In this document: positions 15,387 through 22,256 of the stretch, piece after piece
Position numbering within the stretch: position 1 is the stretch's first letter
Layout of the letters: every line of letters starts with the position of its first letter
Assembly: GCF_018070575.1 (NCBI RefSeq)
Contig: NZ_JAGPXN010000018.1
Span: 62,001 to 126,000 of the forward strand
Origin: Micromonospora sp. C31
GTDB taxonomy: Bacteria; Actinomycetota; Actinomycetes; Mycobacteriales; Micromonosporaceae
Length of the DNA: 64,000 nt
Direction: 5' to 3'
The notes under the pieces: generated by a model
Database searches by the model: none
What the model saw: the letters and a program-made list of their open reading frames with translations, nothing else
Told to the model about the DNA's origin: nothing
Made by a program: the position numbers and the translations under genes

Positions 15387-16961
15387 TCAGGACACCGCGG
15401 TCGCCGAGGGTGGGGCGGTGCCGCCCTGTGGGGCCTCCGCCGTCATCAGCCGGACGATGTGCGCCCGGTCGGCGGCGGACGGCAGGCCCCACTCGGGGCG
15501 GTAGCCGTACACCTCGTGCAGGGGGTGCGAGGCGGTCCGGCCGTCGAGGACCTCGATGGCGTCGGTGTCGATGAGGCCAGGGTGCTCGACGCCGCACGCC
15601 TCGGCGACCTTGACCAGGTCCCGGCGCAGCGTGCGGACGTAGTTGGCCGCGCGGACCGACTTCGAGCCCGGGTCCACGCCCCGGGTCAGCCACGGGTTCT
15701 GCGTGGCGACGCCGGTGGGGCAGGTGTCGGTGTGGCACTTCTGTGCCTGGATGCAGCCGATCGCCAGCATGGCCTCGCGGCCGACGTTGACCATGTCGCA
15801 GCCGAGCGCGAACGCCACCACCGCGTTGTCGGGCAGGCCGAGCTTGCCGGCGCCGACGAACACCACCTGCTCGTGCAGGCCGCGCTCGGCGAAGACCTTG
15901 TAGACCCGCGCGAAGCCCTGCTGGAACGGCAGCGACACCGAGTCCGTGAAGATCAACGGGGCGGCGCCGGTGCCGCCCTCGCCGCCGTCGACGGTGACGA
16001 AGTCGACCCCGCGGCCCGTGTCGCGCATCAGGGTGGTCAACTCCTCCCAGAAGCCGAGGTCACCCACCGCGGACTTGATGCCGACCGGCAGGCCGGTCTC
16101 GGCGGCGAGCAGCTCCACCCAGTCGAGCAGGCTGTCGCAGTCGGAGAACTCGGCGTGCCGGGACGGGCTGACGCAGTCGCGTCCCTGCGGGATGCCCCGC
16201 GTCGCGGCGATCTCGGCGGAGACCTTGGCCGCCGGCAGCAGGCCACCGAGGCTGGGCTTCGCGCCCTGGCTGAGCTTGATCTCCAGCGCCCGCACCGGCG
16301 CGTCGGCGACCAGGTCCTTGAGCCGATCGAGGCTGAACCGGCCGTGTTCGTCGCGGCAGCCGAAGTACGCGGTGCCGATCTGGAAGACCAGCTCACCGCC
16401 CTTGCGGTGGTACGGCGACAGCCCGCCCTCGCCGGTGTTCTGGAGGCAGCCGGCCAGGGCCGCGCCCCGGTTGAGCGCCTCCACGGCGTTGCCGGACAAC
16501 GACCCGAAGCTCATCGCGGAGATGTTCACCACCGACCCGGGCCGGAACGCGTGGGCGCGGCCCCGGGCGGCGCCGAGCACCTTGGCGCACGGCAGCCGCA
16601 CGTCGTGCCCGGCGCCCGGCGTCGACGGCGGGACGGCCCGACCGAAGGTGCGGTGCTTGATGATCGGATATCCCGGGGTGAACTCGATGTCGTTGTCGGT
16701 GCCGAAACCGAAGTAGTTGTTCTGCTGCTTCGCCGACGCGTACACCCAGCGGCGCTGGTCGCGGGTGAACGGGCGCTCCTCGTTGTTGCCCGCGACGATG
16801 TACTGGCGCAACTCCGGCCCGATGGACTCCAGCAGGTACCGGGCCCGGCCGAGGACCGGGAAGGTGCGCAGCAATGCGTGGTCGCGCTGGATCAGGTCAC
16901 GCGCGGCGAGGGCCGCGACGGCGGCGACGGCGGCGGGTACGGCTCGGCTTGCCCACTTCAT
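15387..16961 (-). CDS. FMN-binding glutamate synthase-like protein (GltB-type alpha/beta barrel)
   Basis: About 524 residues. ATG at 16961 is chosen over an upstream TTG. An N-terminal hydrophobic helix (AVPAAVAAVAALAA) may anchor it. The rest is the FMN/Fe-S central domain of glutamate synthase: VVNISAMSFGSLSGNAVEALNRG, NTGEGGLSPYH, EIKLSQGAKPSLGG, VTVDGGEGGTGAAP, and the cluster-binding CIQAQKCHTDTCPTGVATQ. It lacks the glutamine amidotransferase and GXGXG beta-helix domains of full GltB, so it belongs to the short stand-alone type annotated as FMN-binding glutamate synthase family protein. The true substrate is unknown. Confidence 0.85.
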   Translation of the reverse strand: MKWASRAVPAAVAAVAALAARDLIQRDHALLRTFPVLGRARYLLESIGPELRQYIVAGNNEERPFTRDQRRWVYASAKQQNNYFGFGTDNDIEFTPGYPIIKHRTFGRAVPPSTPGAGHDVRLPCAKVLGAARGRAHAFRPGSVVNISAMSFGSLSGNAVEALNRGAALAGCLQNTGEGGLSPYHRKGGELVFQIGTAYFGCRDEHGRFSLDRLKDLVADAPVRALEIKLSQGAKPSLGGLLPAAKVSAEIAATRGIPQGRDCVSPSRHAEFSDCDSLLDWVELLAAETGLPVGIKSAVGDLGFWEELTTLMRDTGRGVDFVTVDGGEGGTGAAPLIFTDSVSLPFQQGFARVYKVFAERGLHEQVVFVGAGKLGLPDNAVVAFALGCDMVNVGREAMLAIGCIQAQKCHTDTCPTGVATQNPWLTRGVDPGSKSVRAANYVRTLRRDLVKVAEACGVEHPGLIDTDAIEVLDGRTASHPLHEVYGYRPEWGLPSAADRAHIVRLMTAEAPQGGTAPPSATAVS

Positions 16962-17046
16962 GCCGCCACTGTTTCCGCGATCGCCCGTCGCCAAACGGGC
17001 CGGTGATCAGGCGGCCCGGCGTCGACGACCCGCACGGGGGCGCGGA

Positions 17047-18267
17047 TCAGCGTGACGTCGGCAGCCGGCGGACGACCAGCATGGCGATGTCGTCGGTCGG
17101 CTGCTCGGCGCCCATGGCCCCCATGACCGTGGCGCAGACCTCCTCGGCCGGTGCCGGCCGGACCGCGTCGGCGAGCTGCCCGAGGCCGACGTCGATGACC
17201 TCGTGGCGGCGTTCGACGAGGCCGTCGGTGAAGCAGACGAGCACCGCGCCCGGCGGGAAGTCCACCTCGGCGTGCTGCCGGGCCGGTGGCCGGCGACCCG
17301 TACCGAGCGGGGGGTCGGCGTGGACCGCGACGGGTGCCCCCGGCCGGCCCGGCACGGCGAGGACGGGGCGCAGGTGCCCGGCGGCGGAGAGCCGGATGCG
17401 GGTCCGGTCGGGGGAGACCATGGCGTAGAGCGCCGTGGTGAGGTTCCCGGCCTCGAAGTGGCCGACCTTGCGGTCGAGGAGCGTCAACGCCTCCGCCGGG
17501 TCGTCGCAGATCAGCGCGTAGGCGCGCAGCGCGCTGCGGACGCGCCCCATGATCACGGCGGACTGCAGGCCGTGGCCCGACACGTCGCCGATGACCAGGC
17601 CCAGCCAGCCCGACGGCAGGACGAACACGTCGTACCAGTCGCCGCCGATTCCGGCGACGTGCCCGGGCACGTACCGGGCGGCCATGTCCAGGCCCGGCAC
17701 GCCGGGCAGCTGGGTGGGCAGCAGGCTGCGTTGCAGGGCCAGGGCGGCGCTCTGGTCGAGGTTGCTGGACCGGGCGAGGCTGGCCAGGCTGGCCCGGTCG
17801 GCGACCAGCTCCAGCAGGCGTACGTCGTCGTCGGTGAAGCGACGTCGGACCAGCGTGCCGACGTGCAACACGCCGATCAGCTCGCCCCGGGCGAACATCG
17901 GTACGCCGAGCAGCGACCGCAGCCCCATCGCCACCAGGACCGGGTTGACCACGGCGCCGGGGGTGACGTCCCCGATGATCACCGGCCGGCGGGTCAGGGC
18001 GATGCGGCCGGCGAACCCGCGGCCCACCCGGACGCGGAACCCCTGCCGGACCTCCTCCTCCAGGCCCCTGGCCGCGGTGGCCACGAGCTGCCGCGCGTGG
18101 GTGTCCAGCAGGAGGATGGCCGCCGTGTCGACGCCGAGCAGGTCACGGACGCGGTCGAGGAGCTCGTCGAAGAGGTCGGCTGCGTCGAGGCGGGAGAGCG
18201 TCGCGTCGGTCACCGCCTCGATGCGGCGCAACCGTTCGTCGTCCCCGATGCGCCTCTGGTCGGCCAC
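17047..18267 (-). CDS. GAF-domain PP2C (SpoIIE-type) serine phosphatase
   Basis: A 406-residue cytosolic protein. A GAF sensor domain covers residues about 18-165 (DLLGVDTAAILLLD, LLGVPMFARGELIGVLHVG). A PP2C-type SpoIIE phosphatase domain follows from about 175 to 402 with metal-binding motifs GGDWYDVFVLP, VIGDVSGHGL, FTDGLVE and DDIAMLVV. Such proteins dephosphorylate anti-anti-sigma factors in partner-switching control of alternative sigma factors. No anti-sigma partner lies next to it. Confidence 0.9.
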   Translation of the reverse strand: MADQRRIGDDERLRRIEAVTDATLSRLDAADLFDELLDRVRDLLGVDTAAILLLDTHARQLVATAARGLEEEVRQGFRVRVGRGFAGRIALTRRPVIIGDVTPGAVVNPVLVAMGLRSLLGVPMFARGELIGVLHVGTLVRRRFTDDDVRLLELVADRASLASLARSSNLDQSAALALQRSLLPTQLPGVPGLDMAARYVPGHVAGIGGDWYDVFVLPSGWLGLVIGDVSGHGLQSAVIMGRVRSALRAYALICDDPAEALTLLDRKVGHFEAGNLTTALYAMVSPDRTRIRLSAAGHLRPVLAVPGRPGAPVAVHADPPLGTGRRPPARQHAEVDFPPGAVLVCFTDGLVERRHEVIDVGLGQLADAVRPAPAEEVCATVMGAMGAEQPTDDIAMLVVRRLPTSR

Positions 18268-18330
18268 GACAGGATCCTAGCCGCGCCGGCCGCCCGGCAG
18301 CGGTGCGCCGCCACGGGCCGGCGGCGGAGG

Positions 18331-19461
18331 TCAGTGGCGGAACGACCGGCGTACGACGCCGCCGACGAGCGCGCACCAGGTGTCGAGGTCCAGCTTGCCG
18401 TGCGCCGGCAGGCCGTGGACGCGCTGGACGTCCTTGACGGCCGTCCTGGTCGGGTGGTCGTACTCGCCGGTGGGGATGACCTCGGCGCGGCCCCGGAAGT
18501 TCAGCAGGAACTGCACGGCGGTGACCGGCAGGCCGGTGGCGTCCCTGCCCAGCTCCGGCACCAGGGTCTCCCAGGTGGGCGCGGTGAGGGTGGCGTCGAC
18601 GTCGACTCCGGTGCCGTTGCGGTGCTGCCAGTCCTGCACGGCGGCGACGGTGGCGGCGTCGAAGACGCTGTTGACTGTCACGGGATAGCCGCGGTGGGCG
18701 AGCAGGTACTGCACCACCCGCACGGAGGGGGAGCCGACGAAGCGCCACAGGTCCGGCCAGCGGCGGGCCGGCACGTCGCCGAGGTCGGTGCCGAGTTCCT
18801 CGAAGACCCGGCGGCGCAGGGCGGGGAACTGTCCGTAGAAGGCGGCTCCGGGGCACAACGTGGTGCGGAAGTCCCAGTGGCCGAAGATGTCGTGGGCGTG
18901 CAGCCCGTACCGCCGGCAGATGGTGGCGCAGAGCGTGACCAGCGAGTCCAGCAGGGCCTGCGGCGGCGTCTCGGTGACGTACGTGCCCTCGTTCTCGATG
19001 CCGATGGCGCGGCCGTTCTCGCCCGGGCAGTGCGCCGAGATCATCTGCCGGTCGCCGGCCCGCAGCCGCTCCAGGCTGCCCCGGCGTCCCTCCATGACGT
19101 AGCCGCCGCGGCTGATGGTGAAGTGCTGGCCGGTGTCGGACCAGCCGTTGCCGTCCATGTGCAGGTTCTGGCAGTCGCGGGCCAGCTTGACCGCCTGTGC
19201 CTCGGAGTAGTCGGTGACGTTGGGGAACGCCATGTGGTGCACGATGATCTTGTTGGTGGGGATGGCGCTGACCGACAGCGGGTTCGCCGGCGGGCGCGCG
19301 CCCCACTCGTCGCAACTGTGGATCCAGTCCAGGTCGGCGCCGGGCTCGGCCCGGGCGGCGCCCGGGAGGGCGAGTTGGCTGCCGACGACCGCGACCGTGG
19401 CGGCGCCGAGACCGGCGCGCAGCAGGGTCCGTCGGTCCAGTGCGGAATTCTCGACGTGCAC
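18331..19461 (-). CDS. Tat-exported N-acetylmuramoyl-L-alanine amidase with peptidoglycan-binding repeats
   Basis: GTG at 19461 is chosen (GAGGAGATGCC just upstream), giving 376 residues. A Tat signal occupies residues about 8-38 (DRRTLLRAGLGAATVAVVGS). The amidase/PGRP domain follows with zinc-site candidates HHM (IIVHHMAF), HWDFRTTLCPG and the conserved region ISAHCPGENGRAIGIENEG. Two putative peptidoglycan-binding modules occupy about 220-280 and 295-370 (VRVVQYLLAHRGYPV, VTAVQFLLNFRG). It is expected to cleave the bond between muramic acid and the stem peptide outside the membrane. Confidence 0.88.
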   Translation of the reverse strand: MHVENSALDRRTLLRAGLGAATVAVVGSQLALPGAARAEPGADLDWIHSCDEWGARPPANPLSVSAIPTNKIIVHHMAFPNVTDYSEAQAVKLARDCQNLHMDGNGWSDTGQHFTISRGGYVMEGRRGSLERLRAGDRQMISAHCPGENGRAIGIENEGTYVTETPPQALLDSLVTLCATICRRYGLHAHDIFGHWDFRTTLCPGAAFYGQFPALRRRVFEELGTDLGDVPARRWPDLWRFVGSPSVRVVQYLLAHRGYPVTVNSVFDAATVAAVQDWQHRNGTGVDVDATLTAPTWETLVPELGRDATGLPVTAVQFLLNFRGRAEVIPTGEYDHPTRTAVKDVQRVHGLPAHGKLDLDTWCALVGGVVRRSFRH

Positions 19462-19651
19462 GGCATCTCCTCTGCGGCCGGGGGCTGCCCCGCGACAAGG
19501 AACTCCAAGCATCGGGTGTGCAGTGGAGGATATTGCCAAGAGTCGTCGGCCCGCTAGAGCACCTGGGAGAGGAAACGCCGCAGCCGGGGGGGTGCGCGGG
19601 GCGTCCAGCCGTTACGACCGCCCTCACACGGCGTCGCCCGGCGCCCCCCGC

Positions 19652-20344
19652 TCACTCCTCGATCGCGCCGCCCACCCGCCGCAGGTGCTGACGGAAGGTG
19701 TAGCCGGGGTCGGTGGCGCGGCGGGCCAGGTAGTCGGCGAACCCGGCCTGCTCGCGCAGCGTCACACCGGCGCGGACGCGCTGCGCCTGGTCCCGCTCGA
19801 CGCCCCGGATGCGCTGCGCCGCCGCGAACACCTCCCCGGCGTTCGCGGCGGGCACGAACAGCACCCCGTCGTCGTCGGCGACCACGAGGTCGTCGACGTC
19901 GACCAGGTGCGGCCCCACCCGGGCGCTGGTGAGCGTCTCCGGTGCCCGCTCGTCGAGCCGGACGGGGCCCAGGGGCAGGCTGCCGTAGCTGAACACGGGC
20001 AGGCCGATCTCCACCAGCTCGGGCGTGTCCCGGTGCAGGCCCCAGACCACGAGGCCGGCGATTCCGGTGGCGACGGCCTCCAACACCGCCAGGTCGCCCA
20101 CGCACGCCTCGTCGGTCCGCCCGCCGTTGTCGATGACCAGCACGTCGCCCGGCGCCGCGCCCGCGTACGCCTCCAGGAACACGTCGACGCTGCCGTGGTG
20201 GCGCACCGGCAGCACCCGCCCGGCGAGGCGGTGGCCGGGGACGACCGCCCGGATCCCGGCCGGCGCCGCCCGCAGCGGCACGCCGAGCCGTACGCAGGCG
20301 TCGGCGATCAGCGGCGTGGACAGGTCGGCGAAACGCTTCGGCAT
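19652..20344 (-). CDS. RraA-like / HMG-aldolase family protein
   Basis: A 230-residue protein starting at ATG 20344 after GGGAGGACCTC. The family pattern is clear: STPLIADACVRLG, YAGAAPGDVLVIDNGG, GIAGLVVWGLHRDTPEL and DDDGVLFVPA. The fold includes the RNase E inhibitor RraA and 4-hydroxy-4-methyl-2-oxoglutarate/oxaloacetate aldolases; the metal and Arg-Asp positions for aldolase chemistry are kept (HRD). Function between these two is not decided by sequence. It is the gene after the frameshifted small gene, 35 nt apart. Confidence 0.8.
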   Translation of the reverse strand: MPKRFADLSTPLIADACVRLGVPLRAAPAGIRAVVPGHRLAGRVLPVRHHGSVDVFLEAYAGAAPGDVLVIDNGGRTDEACVGDLAVLEAVATGIAGLVVWGLHRDTPELVEIGLPVFSYGSLPLGPVRLDERAPETLTSARVGPHLVDVDDLVVADDDGVLFVPAANAGEVFAAAQRIRGVERDQAQRVRAGVTLREQAGFADYLARRATDPGYTFRQHLRRVGGAIEE

Positions 20345-20378
20345 GAGGTCCTCCCGGAGGTGTCCGAGGCGTGGACCG

Positions 20379-20685
20379 TCATCGTAGGAACGCCGGCCCG
20401 GGCGGTCGCCAGGTCCAATCCGGACCCGCTGGCCCGCCGCCGGCCACCGCCCCCGGGTCGCGGACGAACCACAGGTGGTACCGCGAGCCCGTCGGGAGGT
20501 TCTCGAAGTCCGCGAGGGCGTCGCGCAGGTACTGCCGGGCCGTCGCGCCGGCCGTCGGGTCCAGCACCGCCCCCAGCCGGTGGCGCGTCGGCTCCGGTCC
20601 GGGCGCGTACGGGACGGGGTCGGCCACGGGCGGCGAGCAGCAGGTCGTGCGGCACGCGGCTGGTCGGGCGCTGGGAGACGGCCAC
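20379..20685 (-). pseudogene. Small gene of unknown function, apparent +1 frameshift
   Basis: A GTG at 20685 follows an excellent ribosome site (GGGAGGACCGG) and opens a frame reading VAVSQRPTSRVPHDLLLAA. Protein-like sequence then continues in another frame from about 20627 (VADPVPYAPGPEPTRHRLG, later NLPTGSRYHLWFVRDPGAV) to a stop at 20379. Dropping one C near 20628 would join the two parts into about 100 residues. It could be a real frameshift mutation, a sequencing error or programmed shifting. It sits 22 nt after the M15-like peptidase gene and probably belongs to that operon. I do not recognise the protein. Confidence 0.5.
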
Positions 20686-20707
20686 CCGGTCCTCCCGTCC
20701 GCACCGG

Positions 20708-21568
20708 CTAGTAGGTGACGCGTACGCCCATCTCGGCCCAGGTGAGCCGGCCGACGATGCCGTCGTCGGTGAGCCCGCGCATCCGCTGGTACCAGCGGAC
20801 CCCCGCCTCGGTCTTCGCGTCGAAGCGGGCGCCCGGCGGTCCGCACCGCCGCGCGCCGACGAAACGCTTGACGTACGCCACGTCCGCGCCGGTGCTGCGG
20901 GCGCGCACGGTGCGCGACCCGGGGGCCCGACCAGCCGGCTGCGGCGCCGGTGGCCTGGTGGCCGCGCGGAGAGCGGCCAGGGTCTTCGGTCCGACGACCG
21001 CGTCGACGACGAGCGTCTTCGACTTCTGGAAGGACCGGATCCACCCGGTTGTCCTCGGCCCGAACACCCCGTCGACGGTGAGGCGTGCGCCGAGCCGGTT
21101 GGCGAGGGTCTGCAACTCCCGCACGTCGCTGCCCTTGCAGCCCACCCGCAGGACCCGGTCGCCGAGCTTGGCGGCCCGTGCCGTGGTGATGCCCCACGGG
21201 CGCAGGCTGTCCTCCAGGGTGCGGGAGTGGCTGACGCTGACGTGCAGGTGCTTGGTGTGCGGGTTGGATCCGGTGTAGCGCGCGGCCCGGAAGCCGCGGG
21301 TACGGCTCCAGATCAGCCGGTTGTAGATCACGTACTGGGTGGACGGATGCTCGATGCAGTGCCGGACGACCAGCAGCGGGTCGATCCCGTCGATGTCGAA
21401 GTCCGCCGCGTTGACCGAGCGGTCGTCGGTGTCCGGGTTGTGGTCGGACCTGCGGGCCTGGTGGGCGGCGTCGCCGATCCAGCCGTCGGAGGCCCTGTCC
21501 CGGTGCGGCCAGCGGGTGTTGATCTCCTCGCGCAGCACGCGGAGTGTCGGGGCCAGGTGCACGCCCAT
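20708..21568 (-). CDS. M15-like peptidoglycan peptidase with two peptidoglycan-binding domains
   Basis: About 286 residues; ATG at 21568 fits GAGGAG better than the GTG at 21574. Residues about 1-125 carry a zinc-peptidase M15-like pattern: RRSDHNPD...VNAADFDIDG and HTKHLHVS (His, Asp and His-x-His ligands). This type cuts peptide stems or cross-bridges and is common in phage endolysins. Two peptidoglycan-binding modules follow (GCKGSDVRELQTLANRLG...DGVFGPRT and STGADVAYVKRFVG...DDGIVGRLTW). There is no signal peptide, so export would need lysis, a holin or an unusual route. It starts 2 nt after the 41-aa acidic peptide gene and points away from the lysozyme gene across the shared control region. 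Confidence 0.8.
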   Translation of the reverse strand: MGVHLAPTLRVLREEINTRWPHRDRASDGWIGDAAHQARRSDHNPDTDDRSVNAADFDIDGIDPLLVVRHCIEHPSTQYVIYNRLIWSRTRGFRAARYTGSNPHTKHLHVSVSHSRTLEDSLRPWGITTARAAKLGDRVLRVGCKGSDVRELQTLANRLGARLTVDGVFGPRTTGWIRSFQKSKTLVVDAVVGPKTLAALRAATRPPAPQPAGRAPGSRTVRARSTGADVAYVKRFVGARRCGPPGARFDAKTEAGVRWYQRMRGLTDDGIVGRLTWAEMGVRVTY

Positions 21569-21570
21569 CG

Positions 21571-21696
21571 TCACTCCTCCTCTGCCAGCGCGGCGAGCAG
21601 GTCGTAGTCGACGACGTCACCGATCAGCCGCTCCGGGTCGTCGTCCTCCTCGAACGTGGCCACCAGGTACTCGGCGTCGATGCTGGCGGTCTGCAT
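21571..21696 (-). CDS. 41-residue acidic small protein
   Basis: ATG at 21696 to TGA at 21571, preceded by AGGGGG. The peptide begins MQTASIDAEYLVATFEEDDD and ends LLAALAEEE; about a third of the residues are Asp or Glu. Its last codons (GAGGAGGAG) double as the ribosome site of the M15-like peptidase gene, whose ATG follows 2 nt later, so translation of the two is likely coupled. It has no signal sequence. It could be a leader, a chaperone/antitoxin-like partner or an assembly tag. Unrecognised. Confidence 0.6.
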   Translation of the reverse strand: MQTASIDAEYLVATFEEDDDPERLIGDVVDYDLLAALAEEE

Positions 21697-21876
21697 GGGC
21701 GGTCCCCCTCTTCTTCCGGATCGTCACCCCGCCGGCCGGATCCGCGTGGCCTGGCCGCGTCGCGGTGTGCGGCCCTGGCGTTGCCGCGGTCGCCGGTGGG
21801 CTGACGACGTTCTCGTGAGCAACCTTCGGGACCACGGCGGCGGGCCGACAAGCGGAGAGTCGCCTTCCCGGCACCA

Positions 21877-21895
21877 CGACTGACCGACCGATCAG
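21877..21895. promoter_or_regulatory. Candidate operator 1 (CTGAYC-N4-GRTCAG)
   Basis: The 19-mer cgactgaccgaccgatcag contains an imperfect palindrome CTGACC-GACC-GATCAG. It matches the second site at 21974 at 16 of 19 positions. Confidence 0.5.
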
Positions 21896-21973
21896 TAACC
21901 ACCGGCCGGTCGACGATCGGCGGCCGTCGAACGTGCCTTCCGGCCAGGTGTCCCGGTGCCGGGGCGGCGCGTT

Positions 21974-21992
21974 CGACTGATCGACGGGTCAG
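21974..21992. promoter_or_regulatory. Candidate operator 2 (CTGAYC-N4-GRTCAG)
   Basis: The 19-mer cgactgatcgacgggtcag is the second copy, 97 bp after the first. Both copies keep CTGAYC and GRTCAG arms with a 4-bp spacer, as expected for a dimeric regulator. Confidence 0.5.
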
Positions 21993-22202
21993 CCGACGGC
22001 CGGCCGATTCGTCGACCGGGCCGGCCGGGTGGCGCGGCCGCGTGCCGCAACGGTGGGCGCCCTCTGCCGCTTCGGACCGACTCGGCGACGGCGCGGCCGG
22101 CAACGTCCGAAGGGCGACAGTCATCCGCGGGCGATCATCCGTAGCCTCCGGGGACTCCCGCGCCGAATCCACTGGGGAGGGCGGGATCCGAGGGGGGAAC
22201 GA

Positions 22203-22256
22203 ATGGCTTTGCGCGTACGGCTTGCCGACAGCGGTCGCCGGGTGGACGAGTCGTGA
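22203..22256 (+). CDS. 17-residue leader ORF coupled to the lysozyme-domain gene
   Basis: ATG at 22203 is preceded by a strong ribosome site (GAGGGGGGAACGA) and encodes MALRVRLADSGRRVDES. Its TGA at 22254-22256 overlaps the GTG start of the next gene (GTGA). The downstream GTG has no good ribosome site of its own, so the leader probably brings ribosomes to it by termination-reinitiation. Confidence 0.5.
   Translation: MALRVRLADSGRRVDES

Larger units (their letters stand above)
21697..22202. promoter_or_regulatory. Divergent control region of the giant-protein locus
   Basis: This 506-bp region has no convincing gene. It carries two related palindromes (21877-21895 and 21974-21992) between the leftward small peptide/M15 genes and the rightward lysozyme/giant-protein operon. 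It is slightly less GC-rich than its surroundings. Immediately before the rightward leader ORF is a run of G (GAGGGGGGAACG) acting as the ribosome site. Confidence 0.6.
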
